64,000 nt of DNA from positions 186,001-250,000 of the forward strand of contig NZ_BQHI01000004.1 in assembly GCF_021603585.1 (NCBI RefSeq). The letters are read 5' to 3'. The translations under genes and the position numbers were made by a program. The notes below the pieces were generated by a model. The model was given only the letters and a program-made list of their open reading frames with translations. It ran no database searches and had not been told where the DNA came from. The stretch comes from Pseudomonas sputi. GTDB taxonomy: Bacteria > Pseudomonadota > Gammaproteobacteria > Pseudomonadales > Pseudomonadaceae. Positions 18,303 through 27,493 of this stretch are shown here, in pieces. Within the stretch, counting starts at the first letter, position 1. Each line of letters begins with the position of its first letter.

Positions 18303-18374
18303 AGGGTATGTTCACACTCGCATCAGTACTTCTAATCGGGTACCAAAGATGGGCAGGGCACAGGCATCGCATCG

Positions 18375-21041
18375 TTAGCGTCCAGCCCGTAGATCGAGGT
18401 GATCAAGCTCTTCTAAGGTGTGAACTACTGACTCCACAAGCTCTCCATCAAAATCATCGCGGTCAGCTTCTTCGTGCGTTCCCTTGTTAAGGTAGGTCCA
18501 CACTAGGTTAGTGGCTGGGATTCCCAAAATGCGATCATAGGCGGTCAACAGGGGGCCTTTGTTGGCATGGTTGAATGTTTGTGCATCCCGTAACTTCTTG
18601 ACCAGTGCTTCACAAAGGTTTCTCAACCCGGGCTCGGCACCAACCCCGGCGAGCATGATATTTAAGACCCCCTGGTCGTGGCTGCCGAGCCAACGCCATA
18701 CCTTTTCAGACAGCATTTCTAAGGCTTGGCGTGACGCTGCTAGGGCATCTCTATCATTCAGGGCCTCTCTTGCGGCCCTAGCTTTCGCGATGTAGTTTGC
18801 GCTAGGTACGTTTCCGGTCACTCTGGGTTGATAGTTGCCGTCATGATGGCGTAACAGATAGACCTGGCAACCATTGCGTCTCTGGACGGGGATATGTTGC
18901 TGGATGTCCTTGATGAATTCGTTGCTGTGACAGGTGACGATTAATTGAGTTTGAGCAAAGTGGTCACTTTCAAAGATTGTTTCTCGGATACCGCCTCGAT
19001 GATCGTGGTCGATTGCATTAATGGCGTCGTCGAAGACGATGACAGGGCATTCTATGCTTTTCGCCTTAGCCATGAGGATTGCCAACCCGAGGCAGCGAAT
19101 ATGGCCTTCGCTAAGTATGTGAAGTGCATCGACCCGAGCGCCCGGATTACCTTGGAAGCAGATCTCAATCTTCCCTTCACCTCCAATTGGAAGATGCAGT
19201 GCGAATAATTTGTCCTCATCCCGATCGTTGCGATTGAATGCGTTGTAAAGATCCTTGGCGGCGTCGTTGAGTCCCGCTATCAACTGCCCCGGGAGCTGAT
19301 CCCTGTAGGACCTTAGTTCTACAAGAAATCGGTCATAGGTCCCCTTGAAGGGGGTATCCCGCTCTATGTCGAGAATCTCTTGGTTCGCTTGGGCAATTAG
19401 CTCAGCATTTGTTTCGTCGAATGCATTGATACGGCTATTTGCAGCCTCAACGTTCTCTTGCAGTTGCTGTCTCTTAAGATCCTGGGCTTGAACCTTGAGC
19501 TGGAATTCGTTGAGCCGTCGACGCTCCGTAATGTGCGGCTGGCGATCCTGCTGAGCTTGCAACGACGCAACGTCTTGTGCTGCCATGCGATCCACCACAG
19601 ACAGGATTTCATCAAGGGACGGTAGTGCATCTTGAATCACCACCGTTTGGGGGTAGATGCTTGACCACCAACGTTCAACCGGTTCTTCTGGAAGCTGACC
19701 AATCCACTGGGAAATGGCCTTATTTTCTCCGGGCTGGGCATCGATGAAAGCGGCGACGGGACTGAACATCTGGCGCAACTCACGTGACGCTTGCCCAAGC
19801 GTGGTCTGCGTAACCTGCTGCTGCTCCTGGAGAACACCAAGCTCTTCAAGCTGTTTAAGCCCTTCGCCCGCCCTTAGATATGGATCTGCAGCTACGTGAG
19901 TCTGACCTTTCAGTGGGGTGTCACAGGCCGGGCACCGGTCTCCCGCGACTTCTTGTAGGGCCAGGACCGAGTCATAAAGCGCCTTAAAAGAGACTTGGTC
20001 GCTTCTGGCGCGAAGAGCTTCAACGATGTCTTTGAGCTCCTCATCACATTTGTGTGTCTTCTCAAAAGCATCTAGAAGGCCCTGGCGCGTTACGCCGAGC
20101 ACATTAAGCGGTACTGCTTCCAAAATCGCTTCGAGTTCCTGAAGGCGACCCGGAGTTTCGGCGGTACCGATAAGCTCTTTAAGCACGTCATATGTGATCT
20201 CGGCGTCGTACTCCTTCGCTAGGGCTGCCTCTTCTTCCGCCAGTGCTTGCTGGGATGCTGCTTCATTTTCAACGGTCGTTCTATCTGCTGCCAACGCATT
20301 TCGGCGAGCAGTCAATGTGGTCTGTTGTTCGCCGAGAAGGATAAGCTGCCCATCGATGCTCTCATTGAAATGGCCCACGAACTCATTGAACTGATCCATG
20401 CCGAAGAGAGTGGCAATGAGTTCCGCTCGTTGGGCATTGGGGCGTGCGGCGATTCTGGAAAACGCGTCGATCCGGTTCTTTTCTACGAAGCAGAAACGAT
20501 AGGTGTCAGCGTTGGCAACGACATTTACTTCTCGCCCTTGCTGATCGGTCGCTTTCAGTATTGGTGCGTTGAATCGCCCATCATGGACATTGGCGAGATA
20601 AGTGCGGGCAGCAATGCGCTTGCTTCCCGCCTCTTCGACATCTCCCAAGAGCGCGTACTCCAGTCCTTCGCACAGACTGGTTTTGCCGCTACCGTTGGGG
20701 CCGTAGAAAAGGATGATTTGCTTGGTGAGGTCGAATGGCTCAGCTGCTCGAAAGCCTCGAAATGGACCGAGTGTCAGATGTCGAAGTTTCGCCCAAGGCC
20801 ATGTCCCGAGATCAGCCTGAGCAACTGCGACCGGAGCAATGTCTGCGGTACCCTCGAGTTCTCGTCGAATCAGTTCAACTAGGTATATGGATCGCTGACT
20901 TCGTTGACGCGAGGTCTCAGCCAATTCATCGAATTTCGACAAAACCAAGGCAGCTAGACGACGGACATCCGAAGGGATGCCTTTTTCAGGCTGATAAAGC
21001 CATCCCACAAAACGCTCAAAATCCTGCCTGGCCGATGCCAT
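18375..21041 (-). CDS. SMC/Rad50-like ATPase with zinc hook (RloC-like architecture)
   Basis: An 888-residue protein with a split ABC ATPase head. Walker A is GPNGSGKTS (114-122), coiled coils (about 230-370) lead to a CPAC zinc hook (Cys370, Cys373), and a second coiled coil follows. A signature-like SEGHIRCLGLAI and a Walker B VIVFDDAINAID (about 655-685, with DD rather than DE) come next. The last 150 residues form a helical domain with NKGTHEEADRDD. The layout resembles Rad50 and the defence ATPase RloC, but no anticodon-nuclease domain is visible here. As first gene of the minus-strand cluster it is the likely DNA-damage or phage sensor of the system. Confidence 0.75.
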   Translation of the reverse strand: MASARQDFERFVGWLYQPEKGIPSDVRRLAALVLSKFDELAETSRQRSQRSIYLVELIRRELEGTADIAPVAVAQADLGTWPWAKLRHLTLGPFRGFRAAEPFDLTKQIILFYGPNGSGKTSLCEGLEYALLGDVEEAGSKRIAARTYLANVHDGRFNAPILKATDQQGREVNVVANADTYRFCFVEKNRIDAFSRIAARPNAQRAELIATLFGMDQFNEFVGHFNESIDGQLILLGEQQTTLTARRNALAADRTTVENEAASQQALAEEEAALAKEYDAEITYDVLKELIGTAETPGRLQELEAILEAVPLNVLGVTRQGLLDAFEKTHKCDEELKDIVEALRARSDQVSFKALYDSVLALQEVAGDRCPACDTPLKGQTHVAADPYLRAGEGLKQLEELGVLQEQQQVTQTTLGQASRELRQMFSPVAAFIDAQPGENKAISQWIGQLPEEPVERWWSSIYPQTVVIQDALPSLDEILSVVDRMAAQDVASLQAQQDRQPHITERRRLNEFQLKVQAQDLKRQQLQENVEAANSRINAFDETNAELIAQANQEILDIERDTPFKGTYDRFLVELRSYRDQLPGQLIAGLNDAAKDLYNAFNRNDRDEDKLFALHLPIGGEGKIEICFQGNPGARVDALHILSEGHIRCLGLAILMAKAKSIECPVIVFDDAINAIDHDHRGGIRETIFESDHFAQTQLIVTCHSNEFIKDIQQHIPVQRRNGCQVYLLRHHDGNYQPRVTGNVPSANYIAKARAAREALNDRDALAASRQALEMLSEKVWRWLGSHDQGVLNIMLAGVGAEPGLRNLCEALVKKLRDAQTFNHANKGPLLTAYDRILGIPATNLVWTYLNKGTHEEADRDDFDGELVESVVHTLEELDHLDLRAGR

Positions 21042-21412
21042 ATCCTCTCCTTTGGTAGCGCCTCGTTGCGTCCAGCTTAGCGTAATATCACCTTGATCGC
21101 GTATTCATTAGCTATGTATGAAATTCACGCACCAGCCAGAATATGGGCACGAATTGCGATGCCTCGAGCCGTCCGATACGAAGCTCCAAATCTACGTACA
21201 AGTCCGTTGATTGAAACGCTGCACTCCCGCTTTCGACGCCACCAGCAAGATGATTAAGGTTTGGACATGGTATTTCTCATGGCATCGAATTATCGATTAG
21301 TTGGTTAGGCTCATACTTTAGTGGTGGTTAGGCGGCCATTAATAATAGAGTGGGAGAGATGGTGGATGCACTGTATCCGTCGGGCCAAGTCACCTACCGA
21401 ACTCCAGCATTT

Positions 21413-21452
21413 AGGGCGATGGTGTCTGCGAATTTTAAGCGGACGCGATCGC
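21413..21452. repeat. 40-bp imperfect palindrome, copy B
   Basis: Matches 13482-13523 in direct orientation (about 35 of 40 bases, two 1-base gaps). It lies just upstream of the IS66-type remnant, so it may be that element's end or regulatory region. The two copies bracket the six-gene cluster. Confidence 0.6.
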
Positions 21453-22100
21453 CCTTATCGCCAGGATTTTCATGCGCTAACGAAGCTCTTACCCTAAATC
21501 ATTCAAAGCCCAGGTCGTTCAGGAATGCCTGCAACCCGGAGCGACGATTTTCAGCGTAGCCATCCATCACGGCATCAACGCCAGCGTGATCCGCAAGTGG
21601 CTACCGATTTACCGGAATCAAGCGCCCGCAACACTGCCGGCGTTCGTTACGGTAATACGCCGATCATTTGCCGCTGTATCGCCAGGATCAAATCTTCGGG
21701 CGTGCTGGTCTTGCGATTGCTCGTTTAACGCTAGCCAGTTGGGTGGATATCTGCGGTGTGCAATTGCAGCCATTGATCGATGCCCTACGCGTAGTCGTAC
21801 TTGAGCACAACGTAGTGCATGTCGACGAAACTCCTGTGCAAATGCTCGCACCAGGCGAGAAGAAAACCCACCGGGCGCATGTCTGGGGCTATGCCACGAC
21901 GACCACCGCCCCGATCAATGCAGTGGTGTACGACTTCAGCCGTGGTCGATCAGGCGAGCATGCCCGCAACTTCCTGGGCGACTGGAAAGGCTGGTTGGTC
22001 TGCGACGACTAGGGTGGCTACAAAGCCAGCCTTGTCCTCGGGATCACCGAATTCGGCTGCATGGCCCACGCCCGACGCCAGTTTTTCGCTGCCGGTGTAA
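21413..22100 (+). mobile_element. IS66-type insertion sequence remnant (inactive)
   Basis: The frame from 21472 encodes an IS66 TnpA (OrfA) start, with QVVQECLQPGA and HGINASVIRKWLP, but its third codon is a stop. It then jumps directly into the middle of the large transposase TnpC, with LYRQDQIFGRAGLAIAR and HVDETPVQMLAPGEKK (about 21670-22012). A further TAG at 22010 interrupts TnpC where the sequence continues in frame as GGYKASLVLGITEFGC. TnpB and most of TnpC are missing. The element is dead and records an internal deletion between tnpA and tnpC. Confidence 0.8.
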
Positions 22101-22303
22101 GAGCCGTAAGTGAAAGATATGAGCTAACAGGGGCGTTTTGTTGCTGTGCTTTCTTTCGCAGCACAGCCCCAAAATGGAGGGCACGATTTTACTGCTCCGA
22201 TCCGTACTGGACGTTCATCTACAAAATAAGAGGCGATTAAGTGCTTTAATATGGGGGCTGGCTCATCGCCAGTAACCTGCAGCTATCCGGGAGGTAAAGG
22301 GAC

Positions 22304-23197
22304 TTGAATCAAGAGCTGGTTGTAATCAACACCTATGAAGACCTTCTGGCGAGACCTGGCTTTGAGCCGTCGCTTGCGTTTCATCCGAAGGCTGTCCGAC
22401 GTTTTGGATCGGTTTTAGCACCTTACCGATTCCTTGACAGAATTCCTTGCGGTATCGAGTCGTGTCATACCCCCCACCTGAACGGTTATTTGATAACCAC
22501 CAGTGACGGTCATGAAACGGCGATCGGTAGCCATTGCGGCAAAACACACTTTGGCATGACCTTTACCCGCGAGCGTCAGCGAGTTGATCAGGCTATTGCC
22601 CGCCGTCGGCGTATCGAGTCAGTAATGGCGATGATTGAAGACATGCCGAGAATGATTGCCACGATTGAGGTGCTGGAGTCAGATTATCGAGAGTTGCAGG
22701 AAAAAAAGGTCCGCCTAATGGGCGCGATAGGGACTGGGATTTTTGCCGTTCTGAAACAGCGAGCTGACCGAGACAACGCAGTTATTGAGAAAGAAGTGGC
22801 GATGACAGAAACGGAGGCTGAAGCATTTTTTGAAACCTCGAACCGAAAAGCGAATGACGGAAAGGGATGGCCAACCAAGCCAGTACCTGTCGCCAGCCTG
22901 GATGGGCTTCTGTTCATCAAGGCTCGTTTCAAAGAAATGTTAGTTACCAATCTAATTCAGCCCATGCGCGAGCTCAGTAAGACTTGCTCGACCGATATTG
23001 ATGCAATGAGCCCACGGCATCTCACAGTCACTGCGAAGTGGGTTGGTGAGGTGCCACAGAGCATATTAAAGGCCCAAGAGATTGTGGCTGCCGGCCGGCG
23101 CTTTTTTACAGCTGAGAACGTCGAAAAGCTGACTCACCTCGGTGCAAGTCGGAGCTCGATGGCAATGATGATTGCAGATCTCAATAACGGTGCTTAA
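22304..23197 (+). CDS. Unknown 297-residue protein with a putative zinc site
   Basis: I do not recognise the family. The start is TTG with a strong GGGAGG eight bases upstream (22290-22295). An N-terminal cluster of ligands (CGIESCHTPH near 50-60, then GSHCGKTH near 77-84) looks like a small zinc-binding knuckle. A helical, arginine-rich middle and a charged C-terminus follow. There is no enzyme motif. It lies 82 bp upstream of the Shedu gene on the same strand, so the two may be co-transcribed, but Shedu is normally a single-gene system. It could be a nucleic-acid binding regulator. Confidence 0.55.
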   Translation: MNQELVVINTYEDLLARPGFEPSLAFHPKAVRRFGSVLAPYRFLDRIPCGIESCHTPHLNGYLITTSDGHETAIGSHCGKTHFGMTFTRERQRVDQAIARRRRIESVMAMIEDMPRMIATIEVLESDYRELQEKKVRLMGAIGTGIFAVLKQRADRDNAVIEKEVAMTETEAEAFFETSNRKANDGKGWPTKPVPVASLDGLLFIKARFKEMLVTNLIQPMRELSKTCSTDIDAMSPRHLTVTAKWVGEVPQSILKAQEIVAAGRRFFTAENVEKLTHLGASRSSMAMMIADLNNGA

Positions 23198-23279
23198 TCG
23201 ATCGCAACGGCTGAGCTTTCAACGTGACGTGTGAATCGCCCCGGACTCTCTAGACACCTTCCTAGCGCCTAACCGCTAC

Positions 23280-24815
23280 ATGACTACGCAGCTGTCCGTG
23301 ACAATCACCTTGCACATTTCTCGGAAGGTTCATGTGCAAATCCCAGGAGGGAGAGCAATGGCAGTGCAACGTCGTCAGGGGCAAAGTAGGTGGTACACGG
23401 ATGTTGAGGTCATGGAGCCAGCGTTTCGGATTGAAGCTGGCGTGACCGATGAAGGCCTAGAGTATCGAGATCTGTTCATGCAGACTTTCGTTCGGGATGC
23501 CTCTGACCCCCGTCGTTGGCATAGTCAGCCTGAACCCGATTGGCATTGGCTGGCAAGGGTCTATCAGAAGCAGATTGTCACCTATCCAGTGTTCTCCAAT
23601 CCTCATGCACAGCGCTACCTGAAGCCTCGGCATGGCCGCTTCCGAACAATCACTTATGAAAAGTACTTTGGGAAAAGCCTACCGGATAATCCGGCATCGG
23701 CGATTTCTGACATAGAGCTGACGCTTCCGTGGCGGACGTTTAACCCATGCAACTATGGGCTAGGGCTAACTAAGGAGTTGGATGAAATTTGGCGGGGGCT
23801 TTCCAGCTTTCAGCAACTTAACACCATCGTGTTGGGGCGTGACGATATTTTAAGGGTGGACGGCAATACCGTACGAATTCCGGAGGATGATCTTCAAACG
23901 ATACGGCGAGCATTCGAGCGCACGACTCGAAAAATGCGCGATGTCGTGAAACAGGCCAGAACAGTCCACATCCGCAACACGCTTTTGGCACCTTTGGATT
24001 CTGAGAGGTTTCCACCCATTGTCCAAGTTAACCCGGAAGGCCAACTGGTTGAGGTTCGCCTGGACCGGGGAAGACAAAGCAAAGAAGTCGCTCGCGCTGG
24101 GCGAAAAGCAACGGTCAAAGCGCTGCGCTCCAATGTAGAAAAGCTGGCGACGGAGGTACCCAGGGAACTGATCGAGCTGCATGCCGAGATTGAACGCGTC
24201 ACCCTGGCTCAGATGATTGAACAGTACGAAAGCATGCTTCAGAAAGGACTTTCTGAAAACGTCTGGCAGAAATTCTTTGAGCGCAATATCTTCATCCTCA
24301 CCATGATTTTCGCCCGTCCTGTTAGATTGCTTCACACCCAGTTTCATGCCCAGGGCTCTAGATTGGACGGTACCGGCGCACAGATTGGTGACTATCTATT
24401 CGCCGAGCAAGGCCTCGCCCTAGCCATTGTGGAAATTAAGAAACCAAGCAGTTCCTTGCTGCGTGCGAAGCCCTACCGAAACAAAGAAGTGTTCGCGCCT
24501 GACGAGGAGCTGAGTGGGGCGGTTACTCAGGTGCTTTATCAGCAGAGCAAACTTCACGAGAATTGGTTAATTCATCAGCAACGCCCAGAGCTCCGAGACT
24601 CACGTCCGGATGCCATCAGATGCGTGGTCATCGCCGGCATTTTGCCCAAGGAGGACATGCAACGCCGGAGTTTCGAAGTGTTTCGAAATGCCTGTAAGAA
24701 CGTGGAAGTAATCACCTTCGACGAACTGCTGGGCAAGCTGCGATTTTTATTGGAGCACCTATCTCCACGCAAAGAGCCGCCGGATAAAGTACCGGCGGAT
24801 GAGCTGCCTTTCTAG
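23280..24815 (+). CDS. sduA: Shedu-type antiphage nuclease (DUF4263, SduA-like)
   Basis: A 511-residue protein whose last 200 residues match the Shedu DUF4263 nuclease domain. SENVWQKFFERN opens the domain, GAQIGDYLF supplies an acidic residue, LAIVEIKKP gives the E-x-K (about residue 383), and GAVTQVLYQQ is the family QxxxY helix. The N-terminal 270 residues are a variable sensing region. Shedu proteins are single-gene nucleases that protect against phage by cutting nucleic acid. The ATG at 23280 has no strong ribosome site, so the real start could be slightly further in. Confidence 0.8.
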   Translation: MTTQLSVTITLHISRKVHVQIPGGRAMAVQRRQGQSRWYTDVEVMEPAFRIEAGVTDEGLEYRDLFMQTFVRDASDPRRWHSQPEPDWHWLARVYQKQIVTYPVFSNPHAQRYLKPRHGRFRTITYEKYFGKSLPDNPASAISDIELTLPWRTFNPCNYGLGLTKELDEIWRGLSSFQQLNTIVLGRDDILRVDGNTVRIPEDDLQTIRRAFERTTRKMRDVVKQARTVHIRNTLLAPLDSERFPPIVQVNPEGQLVEVRLDRGRQSKEVARAGRKATVKALRSNVEKLATEVPRELIELHAEIERVTLAQMIEQYESMLQKGLSENVWQKFFERNIFILTMIFARPVRLLHTQFHAQGSRLDGTGAQIGDYLFAEQGLALAIVEIKKPSSSLLRAKPYRNKEVFAPDEELSGAVTQVLYQQSKLHENWLIHQQRPELRDSRPDAIRCVVIAGILPKEDMQRRSFEVFRNACKNVEVITFDELLGKLRFLLEHLSPRKEPPDKVPADELPF

Positions 24816-24905
24816 GAAGTCTGTCAGCGTTGTCGAGGCAACATCTCCGCAGAAGGAAAAGCAGGGTAGGAATGGCACTGGCGCACATGTTCCACGCGCT
24901 GAGTG

Positions 24906-25163
24906 CGGATTCCACGGGCATCCGGCCACCCACAAGGTAGGCAGCAGCGCAGGATTAATTCGCTACCGTCGACCTCTTTTATCGAAGCAGAGAGGTCGTC
25001 GTGGAGCGTTTACCGGATTGAGCTGAAGGGCGAATCGATGCGCAGGCGCGCAACGAAATTGACGGCGACAGAGACTTCAGACTAACAATGCAAACCTGCG
25101 TCGCTGCGCTCCGACAGCTCGGCCGGATGACTGTAGAATGAGTGGCCGGATGGCATGGAATGC
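24906..25163. repeat. Scattered CATCCGGCCAC units, probable IS21-like end debris
   Basis: CATCCGGCCAC occurs at 24919-24929. Its reverse complement occurs around 25144, and a close variant (GGCCGGATG) lies at 25121, about 23 bp away. Such short degenerate units are typical of the ends of some IS21-family elements (from memory). No transposase gene remains. The whole 24816-25198 gap holds no convincing gene and marks the cargo/core junction. Confidence 0.4.
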
Positions 25164-25198
25164 GCACGCGCCTGATTGTCTGAGTCGATTCTGGGATG

Positions 25199-26938
25199 TT
25201 ACGAACATTTAAGATTTTTCAATTTTAAAAAAATATTGTCCGATGGCACCAGCGTAACATCGAATAATATTTTTGGTTTTTCTATCAAATAGCCCTGGAG
25301 TTCTCCTTTCTTCCGAGGACCTTCCACCTGACAGACCCAAATATTTAAACCATCGTCGCGCTTCCTGTGGACCTTCAGTTTCTCAAACTGCTTCTGCACC
25401 CAACGCCATTCTTCGATGTCTTGGCAGGCGCCCTGAGAGATACCGGGGAATTCCTGTGTATAGCGTTGAAAGAGACCAGGCGTGACCAGAAATACGCTCC
25501 CATCCACCGTGTGGATTTTAGCCTTGCTGTCGTTGATGATCAGCTTGTGGCTGAGAATGCCTTTCTTGACCCAATTCAGGAATGCCTGGCCTGGGTTATC
25601 CAATGGAGTCGTTGAAGTTTCGACAGCGCTTTCTGAGGGGACATCACGGGCCTCAGGCTCCTCCAACTCGAACATGTTCAGCAGCGTGCCGAGGTAGTCG
25701 GTATCCTCTAGCGCCATGGGATCCGGCTGCGGTTGGCTTTGGCCTGACCTTGTACTAACTGTCTCAGGCGCTGATGTTGGTACCGGGGCGTCAGTTAAGT
25801 GCTCATGAGCCGCAATGCTCAATGTTCCGCTAAATACCTCAGGCCGGTCTTCGTTCCCCCAGATCAACGCCGGTTGAAGGCGCAGAAAGGTAAAGCTCTG
25901 CTGCCAGTTTCCCTGCTTGACGAGAGCGGTCCAGATGGCTTTGCCTTCCGGCGTGGACTCAACCAATCCATGTGACTGCAGCTCGTCAAACACCGCGAGA
26001 TTGGACGAGGGAATGCCCTCAATTGATTGCGACAGTAGATAGGCTCGCAGCTTGTCGGTGACGGTCTTGCTGACGAGCCACAGAGCATCTTGAGTCAACC
26101 AACCCGCGGCACCTGGCTGGTTGAGTTTCAACTCGTGTTGAACCAGATGACGCAGTCCGCTGATCAAGTGATGTTGCAGCGAATGCATTGGTGCCTGCAG
26201 TGCCTTGTTCGGGTTGCCACCGATGTTCTGCGCGGTGGAGACGCGGTCGGCTTGAATCACCAACTCGCCCAGCACGCCGGCACGTTCGTACTGACCCGCC
26301 AGGACATACAGCAGGCTGGCCCACAGCGACGGAAATCCACTGAGCCAATCCAATATCGGGCGGTCGAGAATCTGGGTGTAGAGCAAGCCGGTTGCGGCGC
26401 CATGCAAGTGATAGTCGCGACCTTTGAAGTAGCGAAAACGGTAGGGCTGATCCAGGGGGCCCTGCCAAGGATGCCAAACACGGCCATCCTGGCGTTCGAC
26501 CTGCAGGTCCACGGCGATCTTGCCGATGTCATGCAGCAACGCACCATAAGCAATACCCGCCGACCAGGCATCGGTCTGGGCGGCTTGGTCTTCTGGCGCA
26601 GCGCCAGTGGGAAGCAGATACGACTGACGCAATTTCAAACTGCAAGCGACCAACTCCAGGCCATGGTCAAGCATACCGCCGAGATACGCATGGTGGTGCG
26701 TCTCGCTGGCGGGCAGTTGCTGGACCTGTTCGGCGTAACGATGGATCGGATTTAAATAGAGCTGGGTGAATTGCGCGTGGGAGAGGGCGGTGTACTGCCA
26801 GATGCGATCGAGCAACTGGCGGCGGTGCTCGGCTCCTAATAAGCTCTGGGACGACTCGATGGACAGGTAACCTTCGGCGACGCTCACGGTCGGCGGCGGA
26901 GGGGGCTTCTGCCTTTTGTGGCGAAACAGACTGAGCAT
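25199..26938 (-). CDS. traI: MobH-type relaxase (TraI-like)
   Basis: A 579-residue relaxase of the MobH/TraI_2 class, which nicks oriT and pilots the transferred strand. The N-terminal domain has HHHAYLGGMLDHGLE (81-95) and HDIGK (136-140), the metal-binding HD-like signature of this class. A proline-rich linker (about 395-450) leads to a C-terminal winged-helix-like domain typical of ICE TraI proteins. It is transcribed toward the cargo junction, as the last transfer gene. oriT may lie in the 222 bp upstream (26939-27161), but I see no diagnostic repeat there. Confidence 0.88.
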   Translation of the reverse strand: MLSLFRHKRQKPPPPPTVSVAEGYLSIESSQSLLGAEHRRQLLDRIWQYTALSHAQFTQLYLNPIHRYAEQVQQLPASETHHHAYLGGMLDHGLELVACSLKLRQSYLLPTGAAPEDQAAQTDAWSAGIAYGALLHDIGKIAVDLQVERQDGRVWHPWQGPLDQPYRFRYFKGRDYHLHGAATGLLYTQILDRPILDWLSGFPSLWASLLYVLAGQYERAGVLGELVIQADRVSTAQNIGGNPNKALQAPMHSLQHHLISGLRHLVQHELKLNQPGAAGWLTQDALWLVSKTVTDKLRAYLLSQSIEGIPSSNLAVFDELQSHGLVESTPEGKAIWTALVKQGNWQQSFTFLRLQPALIWGNEDRPEVFSGTLSIAAHEHLTDAPVPTSAPETVSTRSGQSQPQPDPMALEDTDYLGTLLNMFELEEPEARDVPSESAVETSTTPLDNPGQAFLNWVKKGILSHKLIINDSKAKIHTVDGSVFLVTPGLFQRYTQEFPGISQGACQDIEEWRWVQKQFEKLKVHRKRDDGLNIWVCQVEGPRKKGELQGYLIEKPKILFDVTLVPSDNIFLKLKNLKCS

Positions 26939-27161
26939 CGTGACCTCCGGGAAGTGATTGGGTCAGTGGCCTTTTAGCCTTTTCGGATAGGGCTCTTACC
27001 CTTGAATCCCCATTCCCTTCCAACCCTTACCCGTCCTTTTGGCTGGTGTCCCTTTGTGCGGCAATCGGATTATCGATACTGCTACACGTCAGTTTGTTGG
27101 GGGGCTGGTATGGAAAAGACAAGAGTCGGTACACTGCGGTGCCTATTTTTTGGGTCTTGCC

Positions 27162-27359
27162 ATGAACCTCACTGACGCCACACTCGTGCTGCTGCTCGCG
27201 GCACGTATCCATGGGACCGAAGAAGCCGTCAGGGCCTCGGCGAAGAGCGTGGTTAAGAAGTTGCCGCGCAGTAAACGCGATCTGATCTACAAGGTGATCG
27301 ACAGCCGGAGTCCGCTCGAGCTGGTGGATTTTTTGGCGCAGAACCTGGATGCGGAATGA
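27162..27359 (+). CDS. Small ICE protein, 65 residues
   Basis: A 65-residue helical, basic protein starting with NLTDATLVLLLAARIHG. I do not recognise a named family. It is divergent from the relaxase gene, which starts 222 bp away on the other strand. The ATG at 27162 was chosen because the protein-like sequence begins there. The frame extends further upstream without such character. A regulatory or accessory role in transfer is only a guess. Confidence 0.5.
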   Translation: MNLTDATLVLLLAARIHGTEEAVRASAKSVVKKLPRSKRDLIYKVIDSRSPLELVDFLAQNLDAE

Positions 27360-27435
27360 CAGGCTGCGGGTGTGTGCCCATCTCTGATTTTTTGCGTCAG
27401 AGCCCTGCGGCATGGGGATTTTTTTCTGGGCGTAG

Positions 27436-27464
27436 AAAAAAGGGTCCAACTCGTGTTGGGCCCT
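27436..27464 (-). terminator. Rho-independent terminator after the ArdC-like operon
   Basis: On the minus strand AGGGcCCAAC and GTTGGaCCCT form a 10-bp stem (one mismatch) with a 4-base loop, followed by TTTTTT. It lies 30 bp after the stop of the ArdC-like gene. Confidence 0.8.
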
Positions 27465-27493
27465 GTGAAGCGATTGCAGCGGTGAGGTAACGA

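Noticed and set aside
26939-27161. oriT next to the relaxase gene
   Set aside because: Position is plausible but no inverted repeat or conserved nick motif could be identified by eye.
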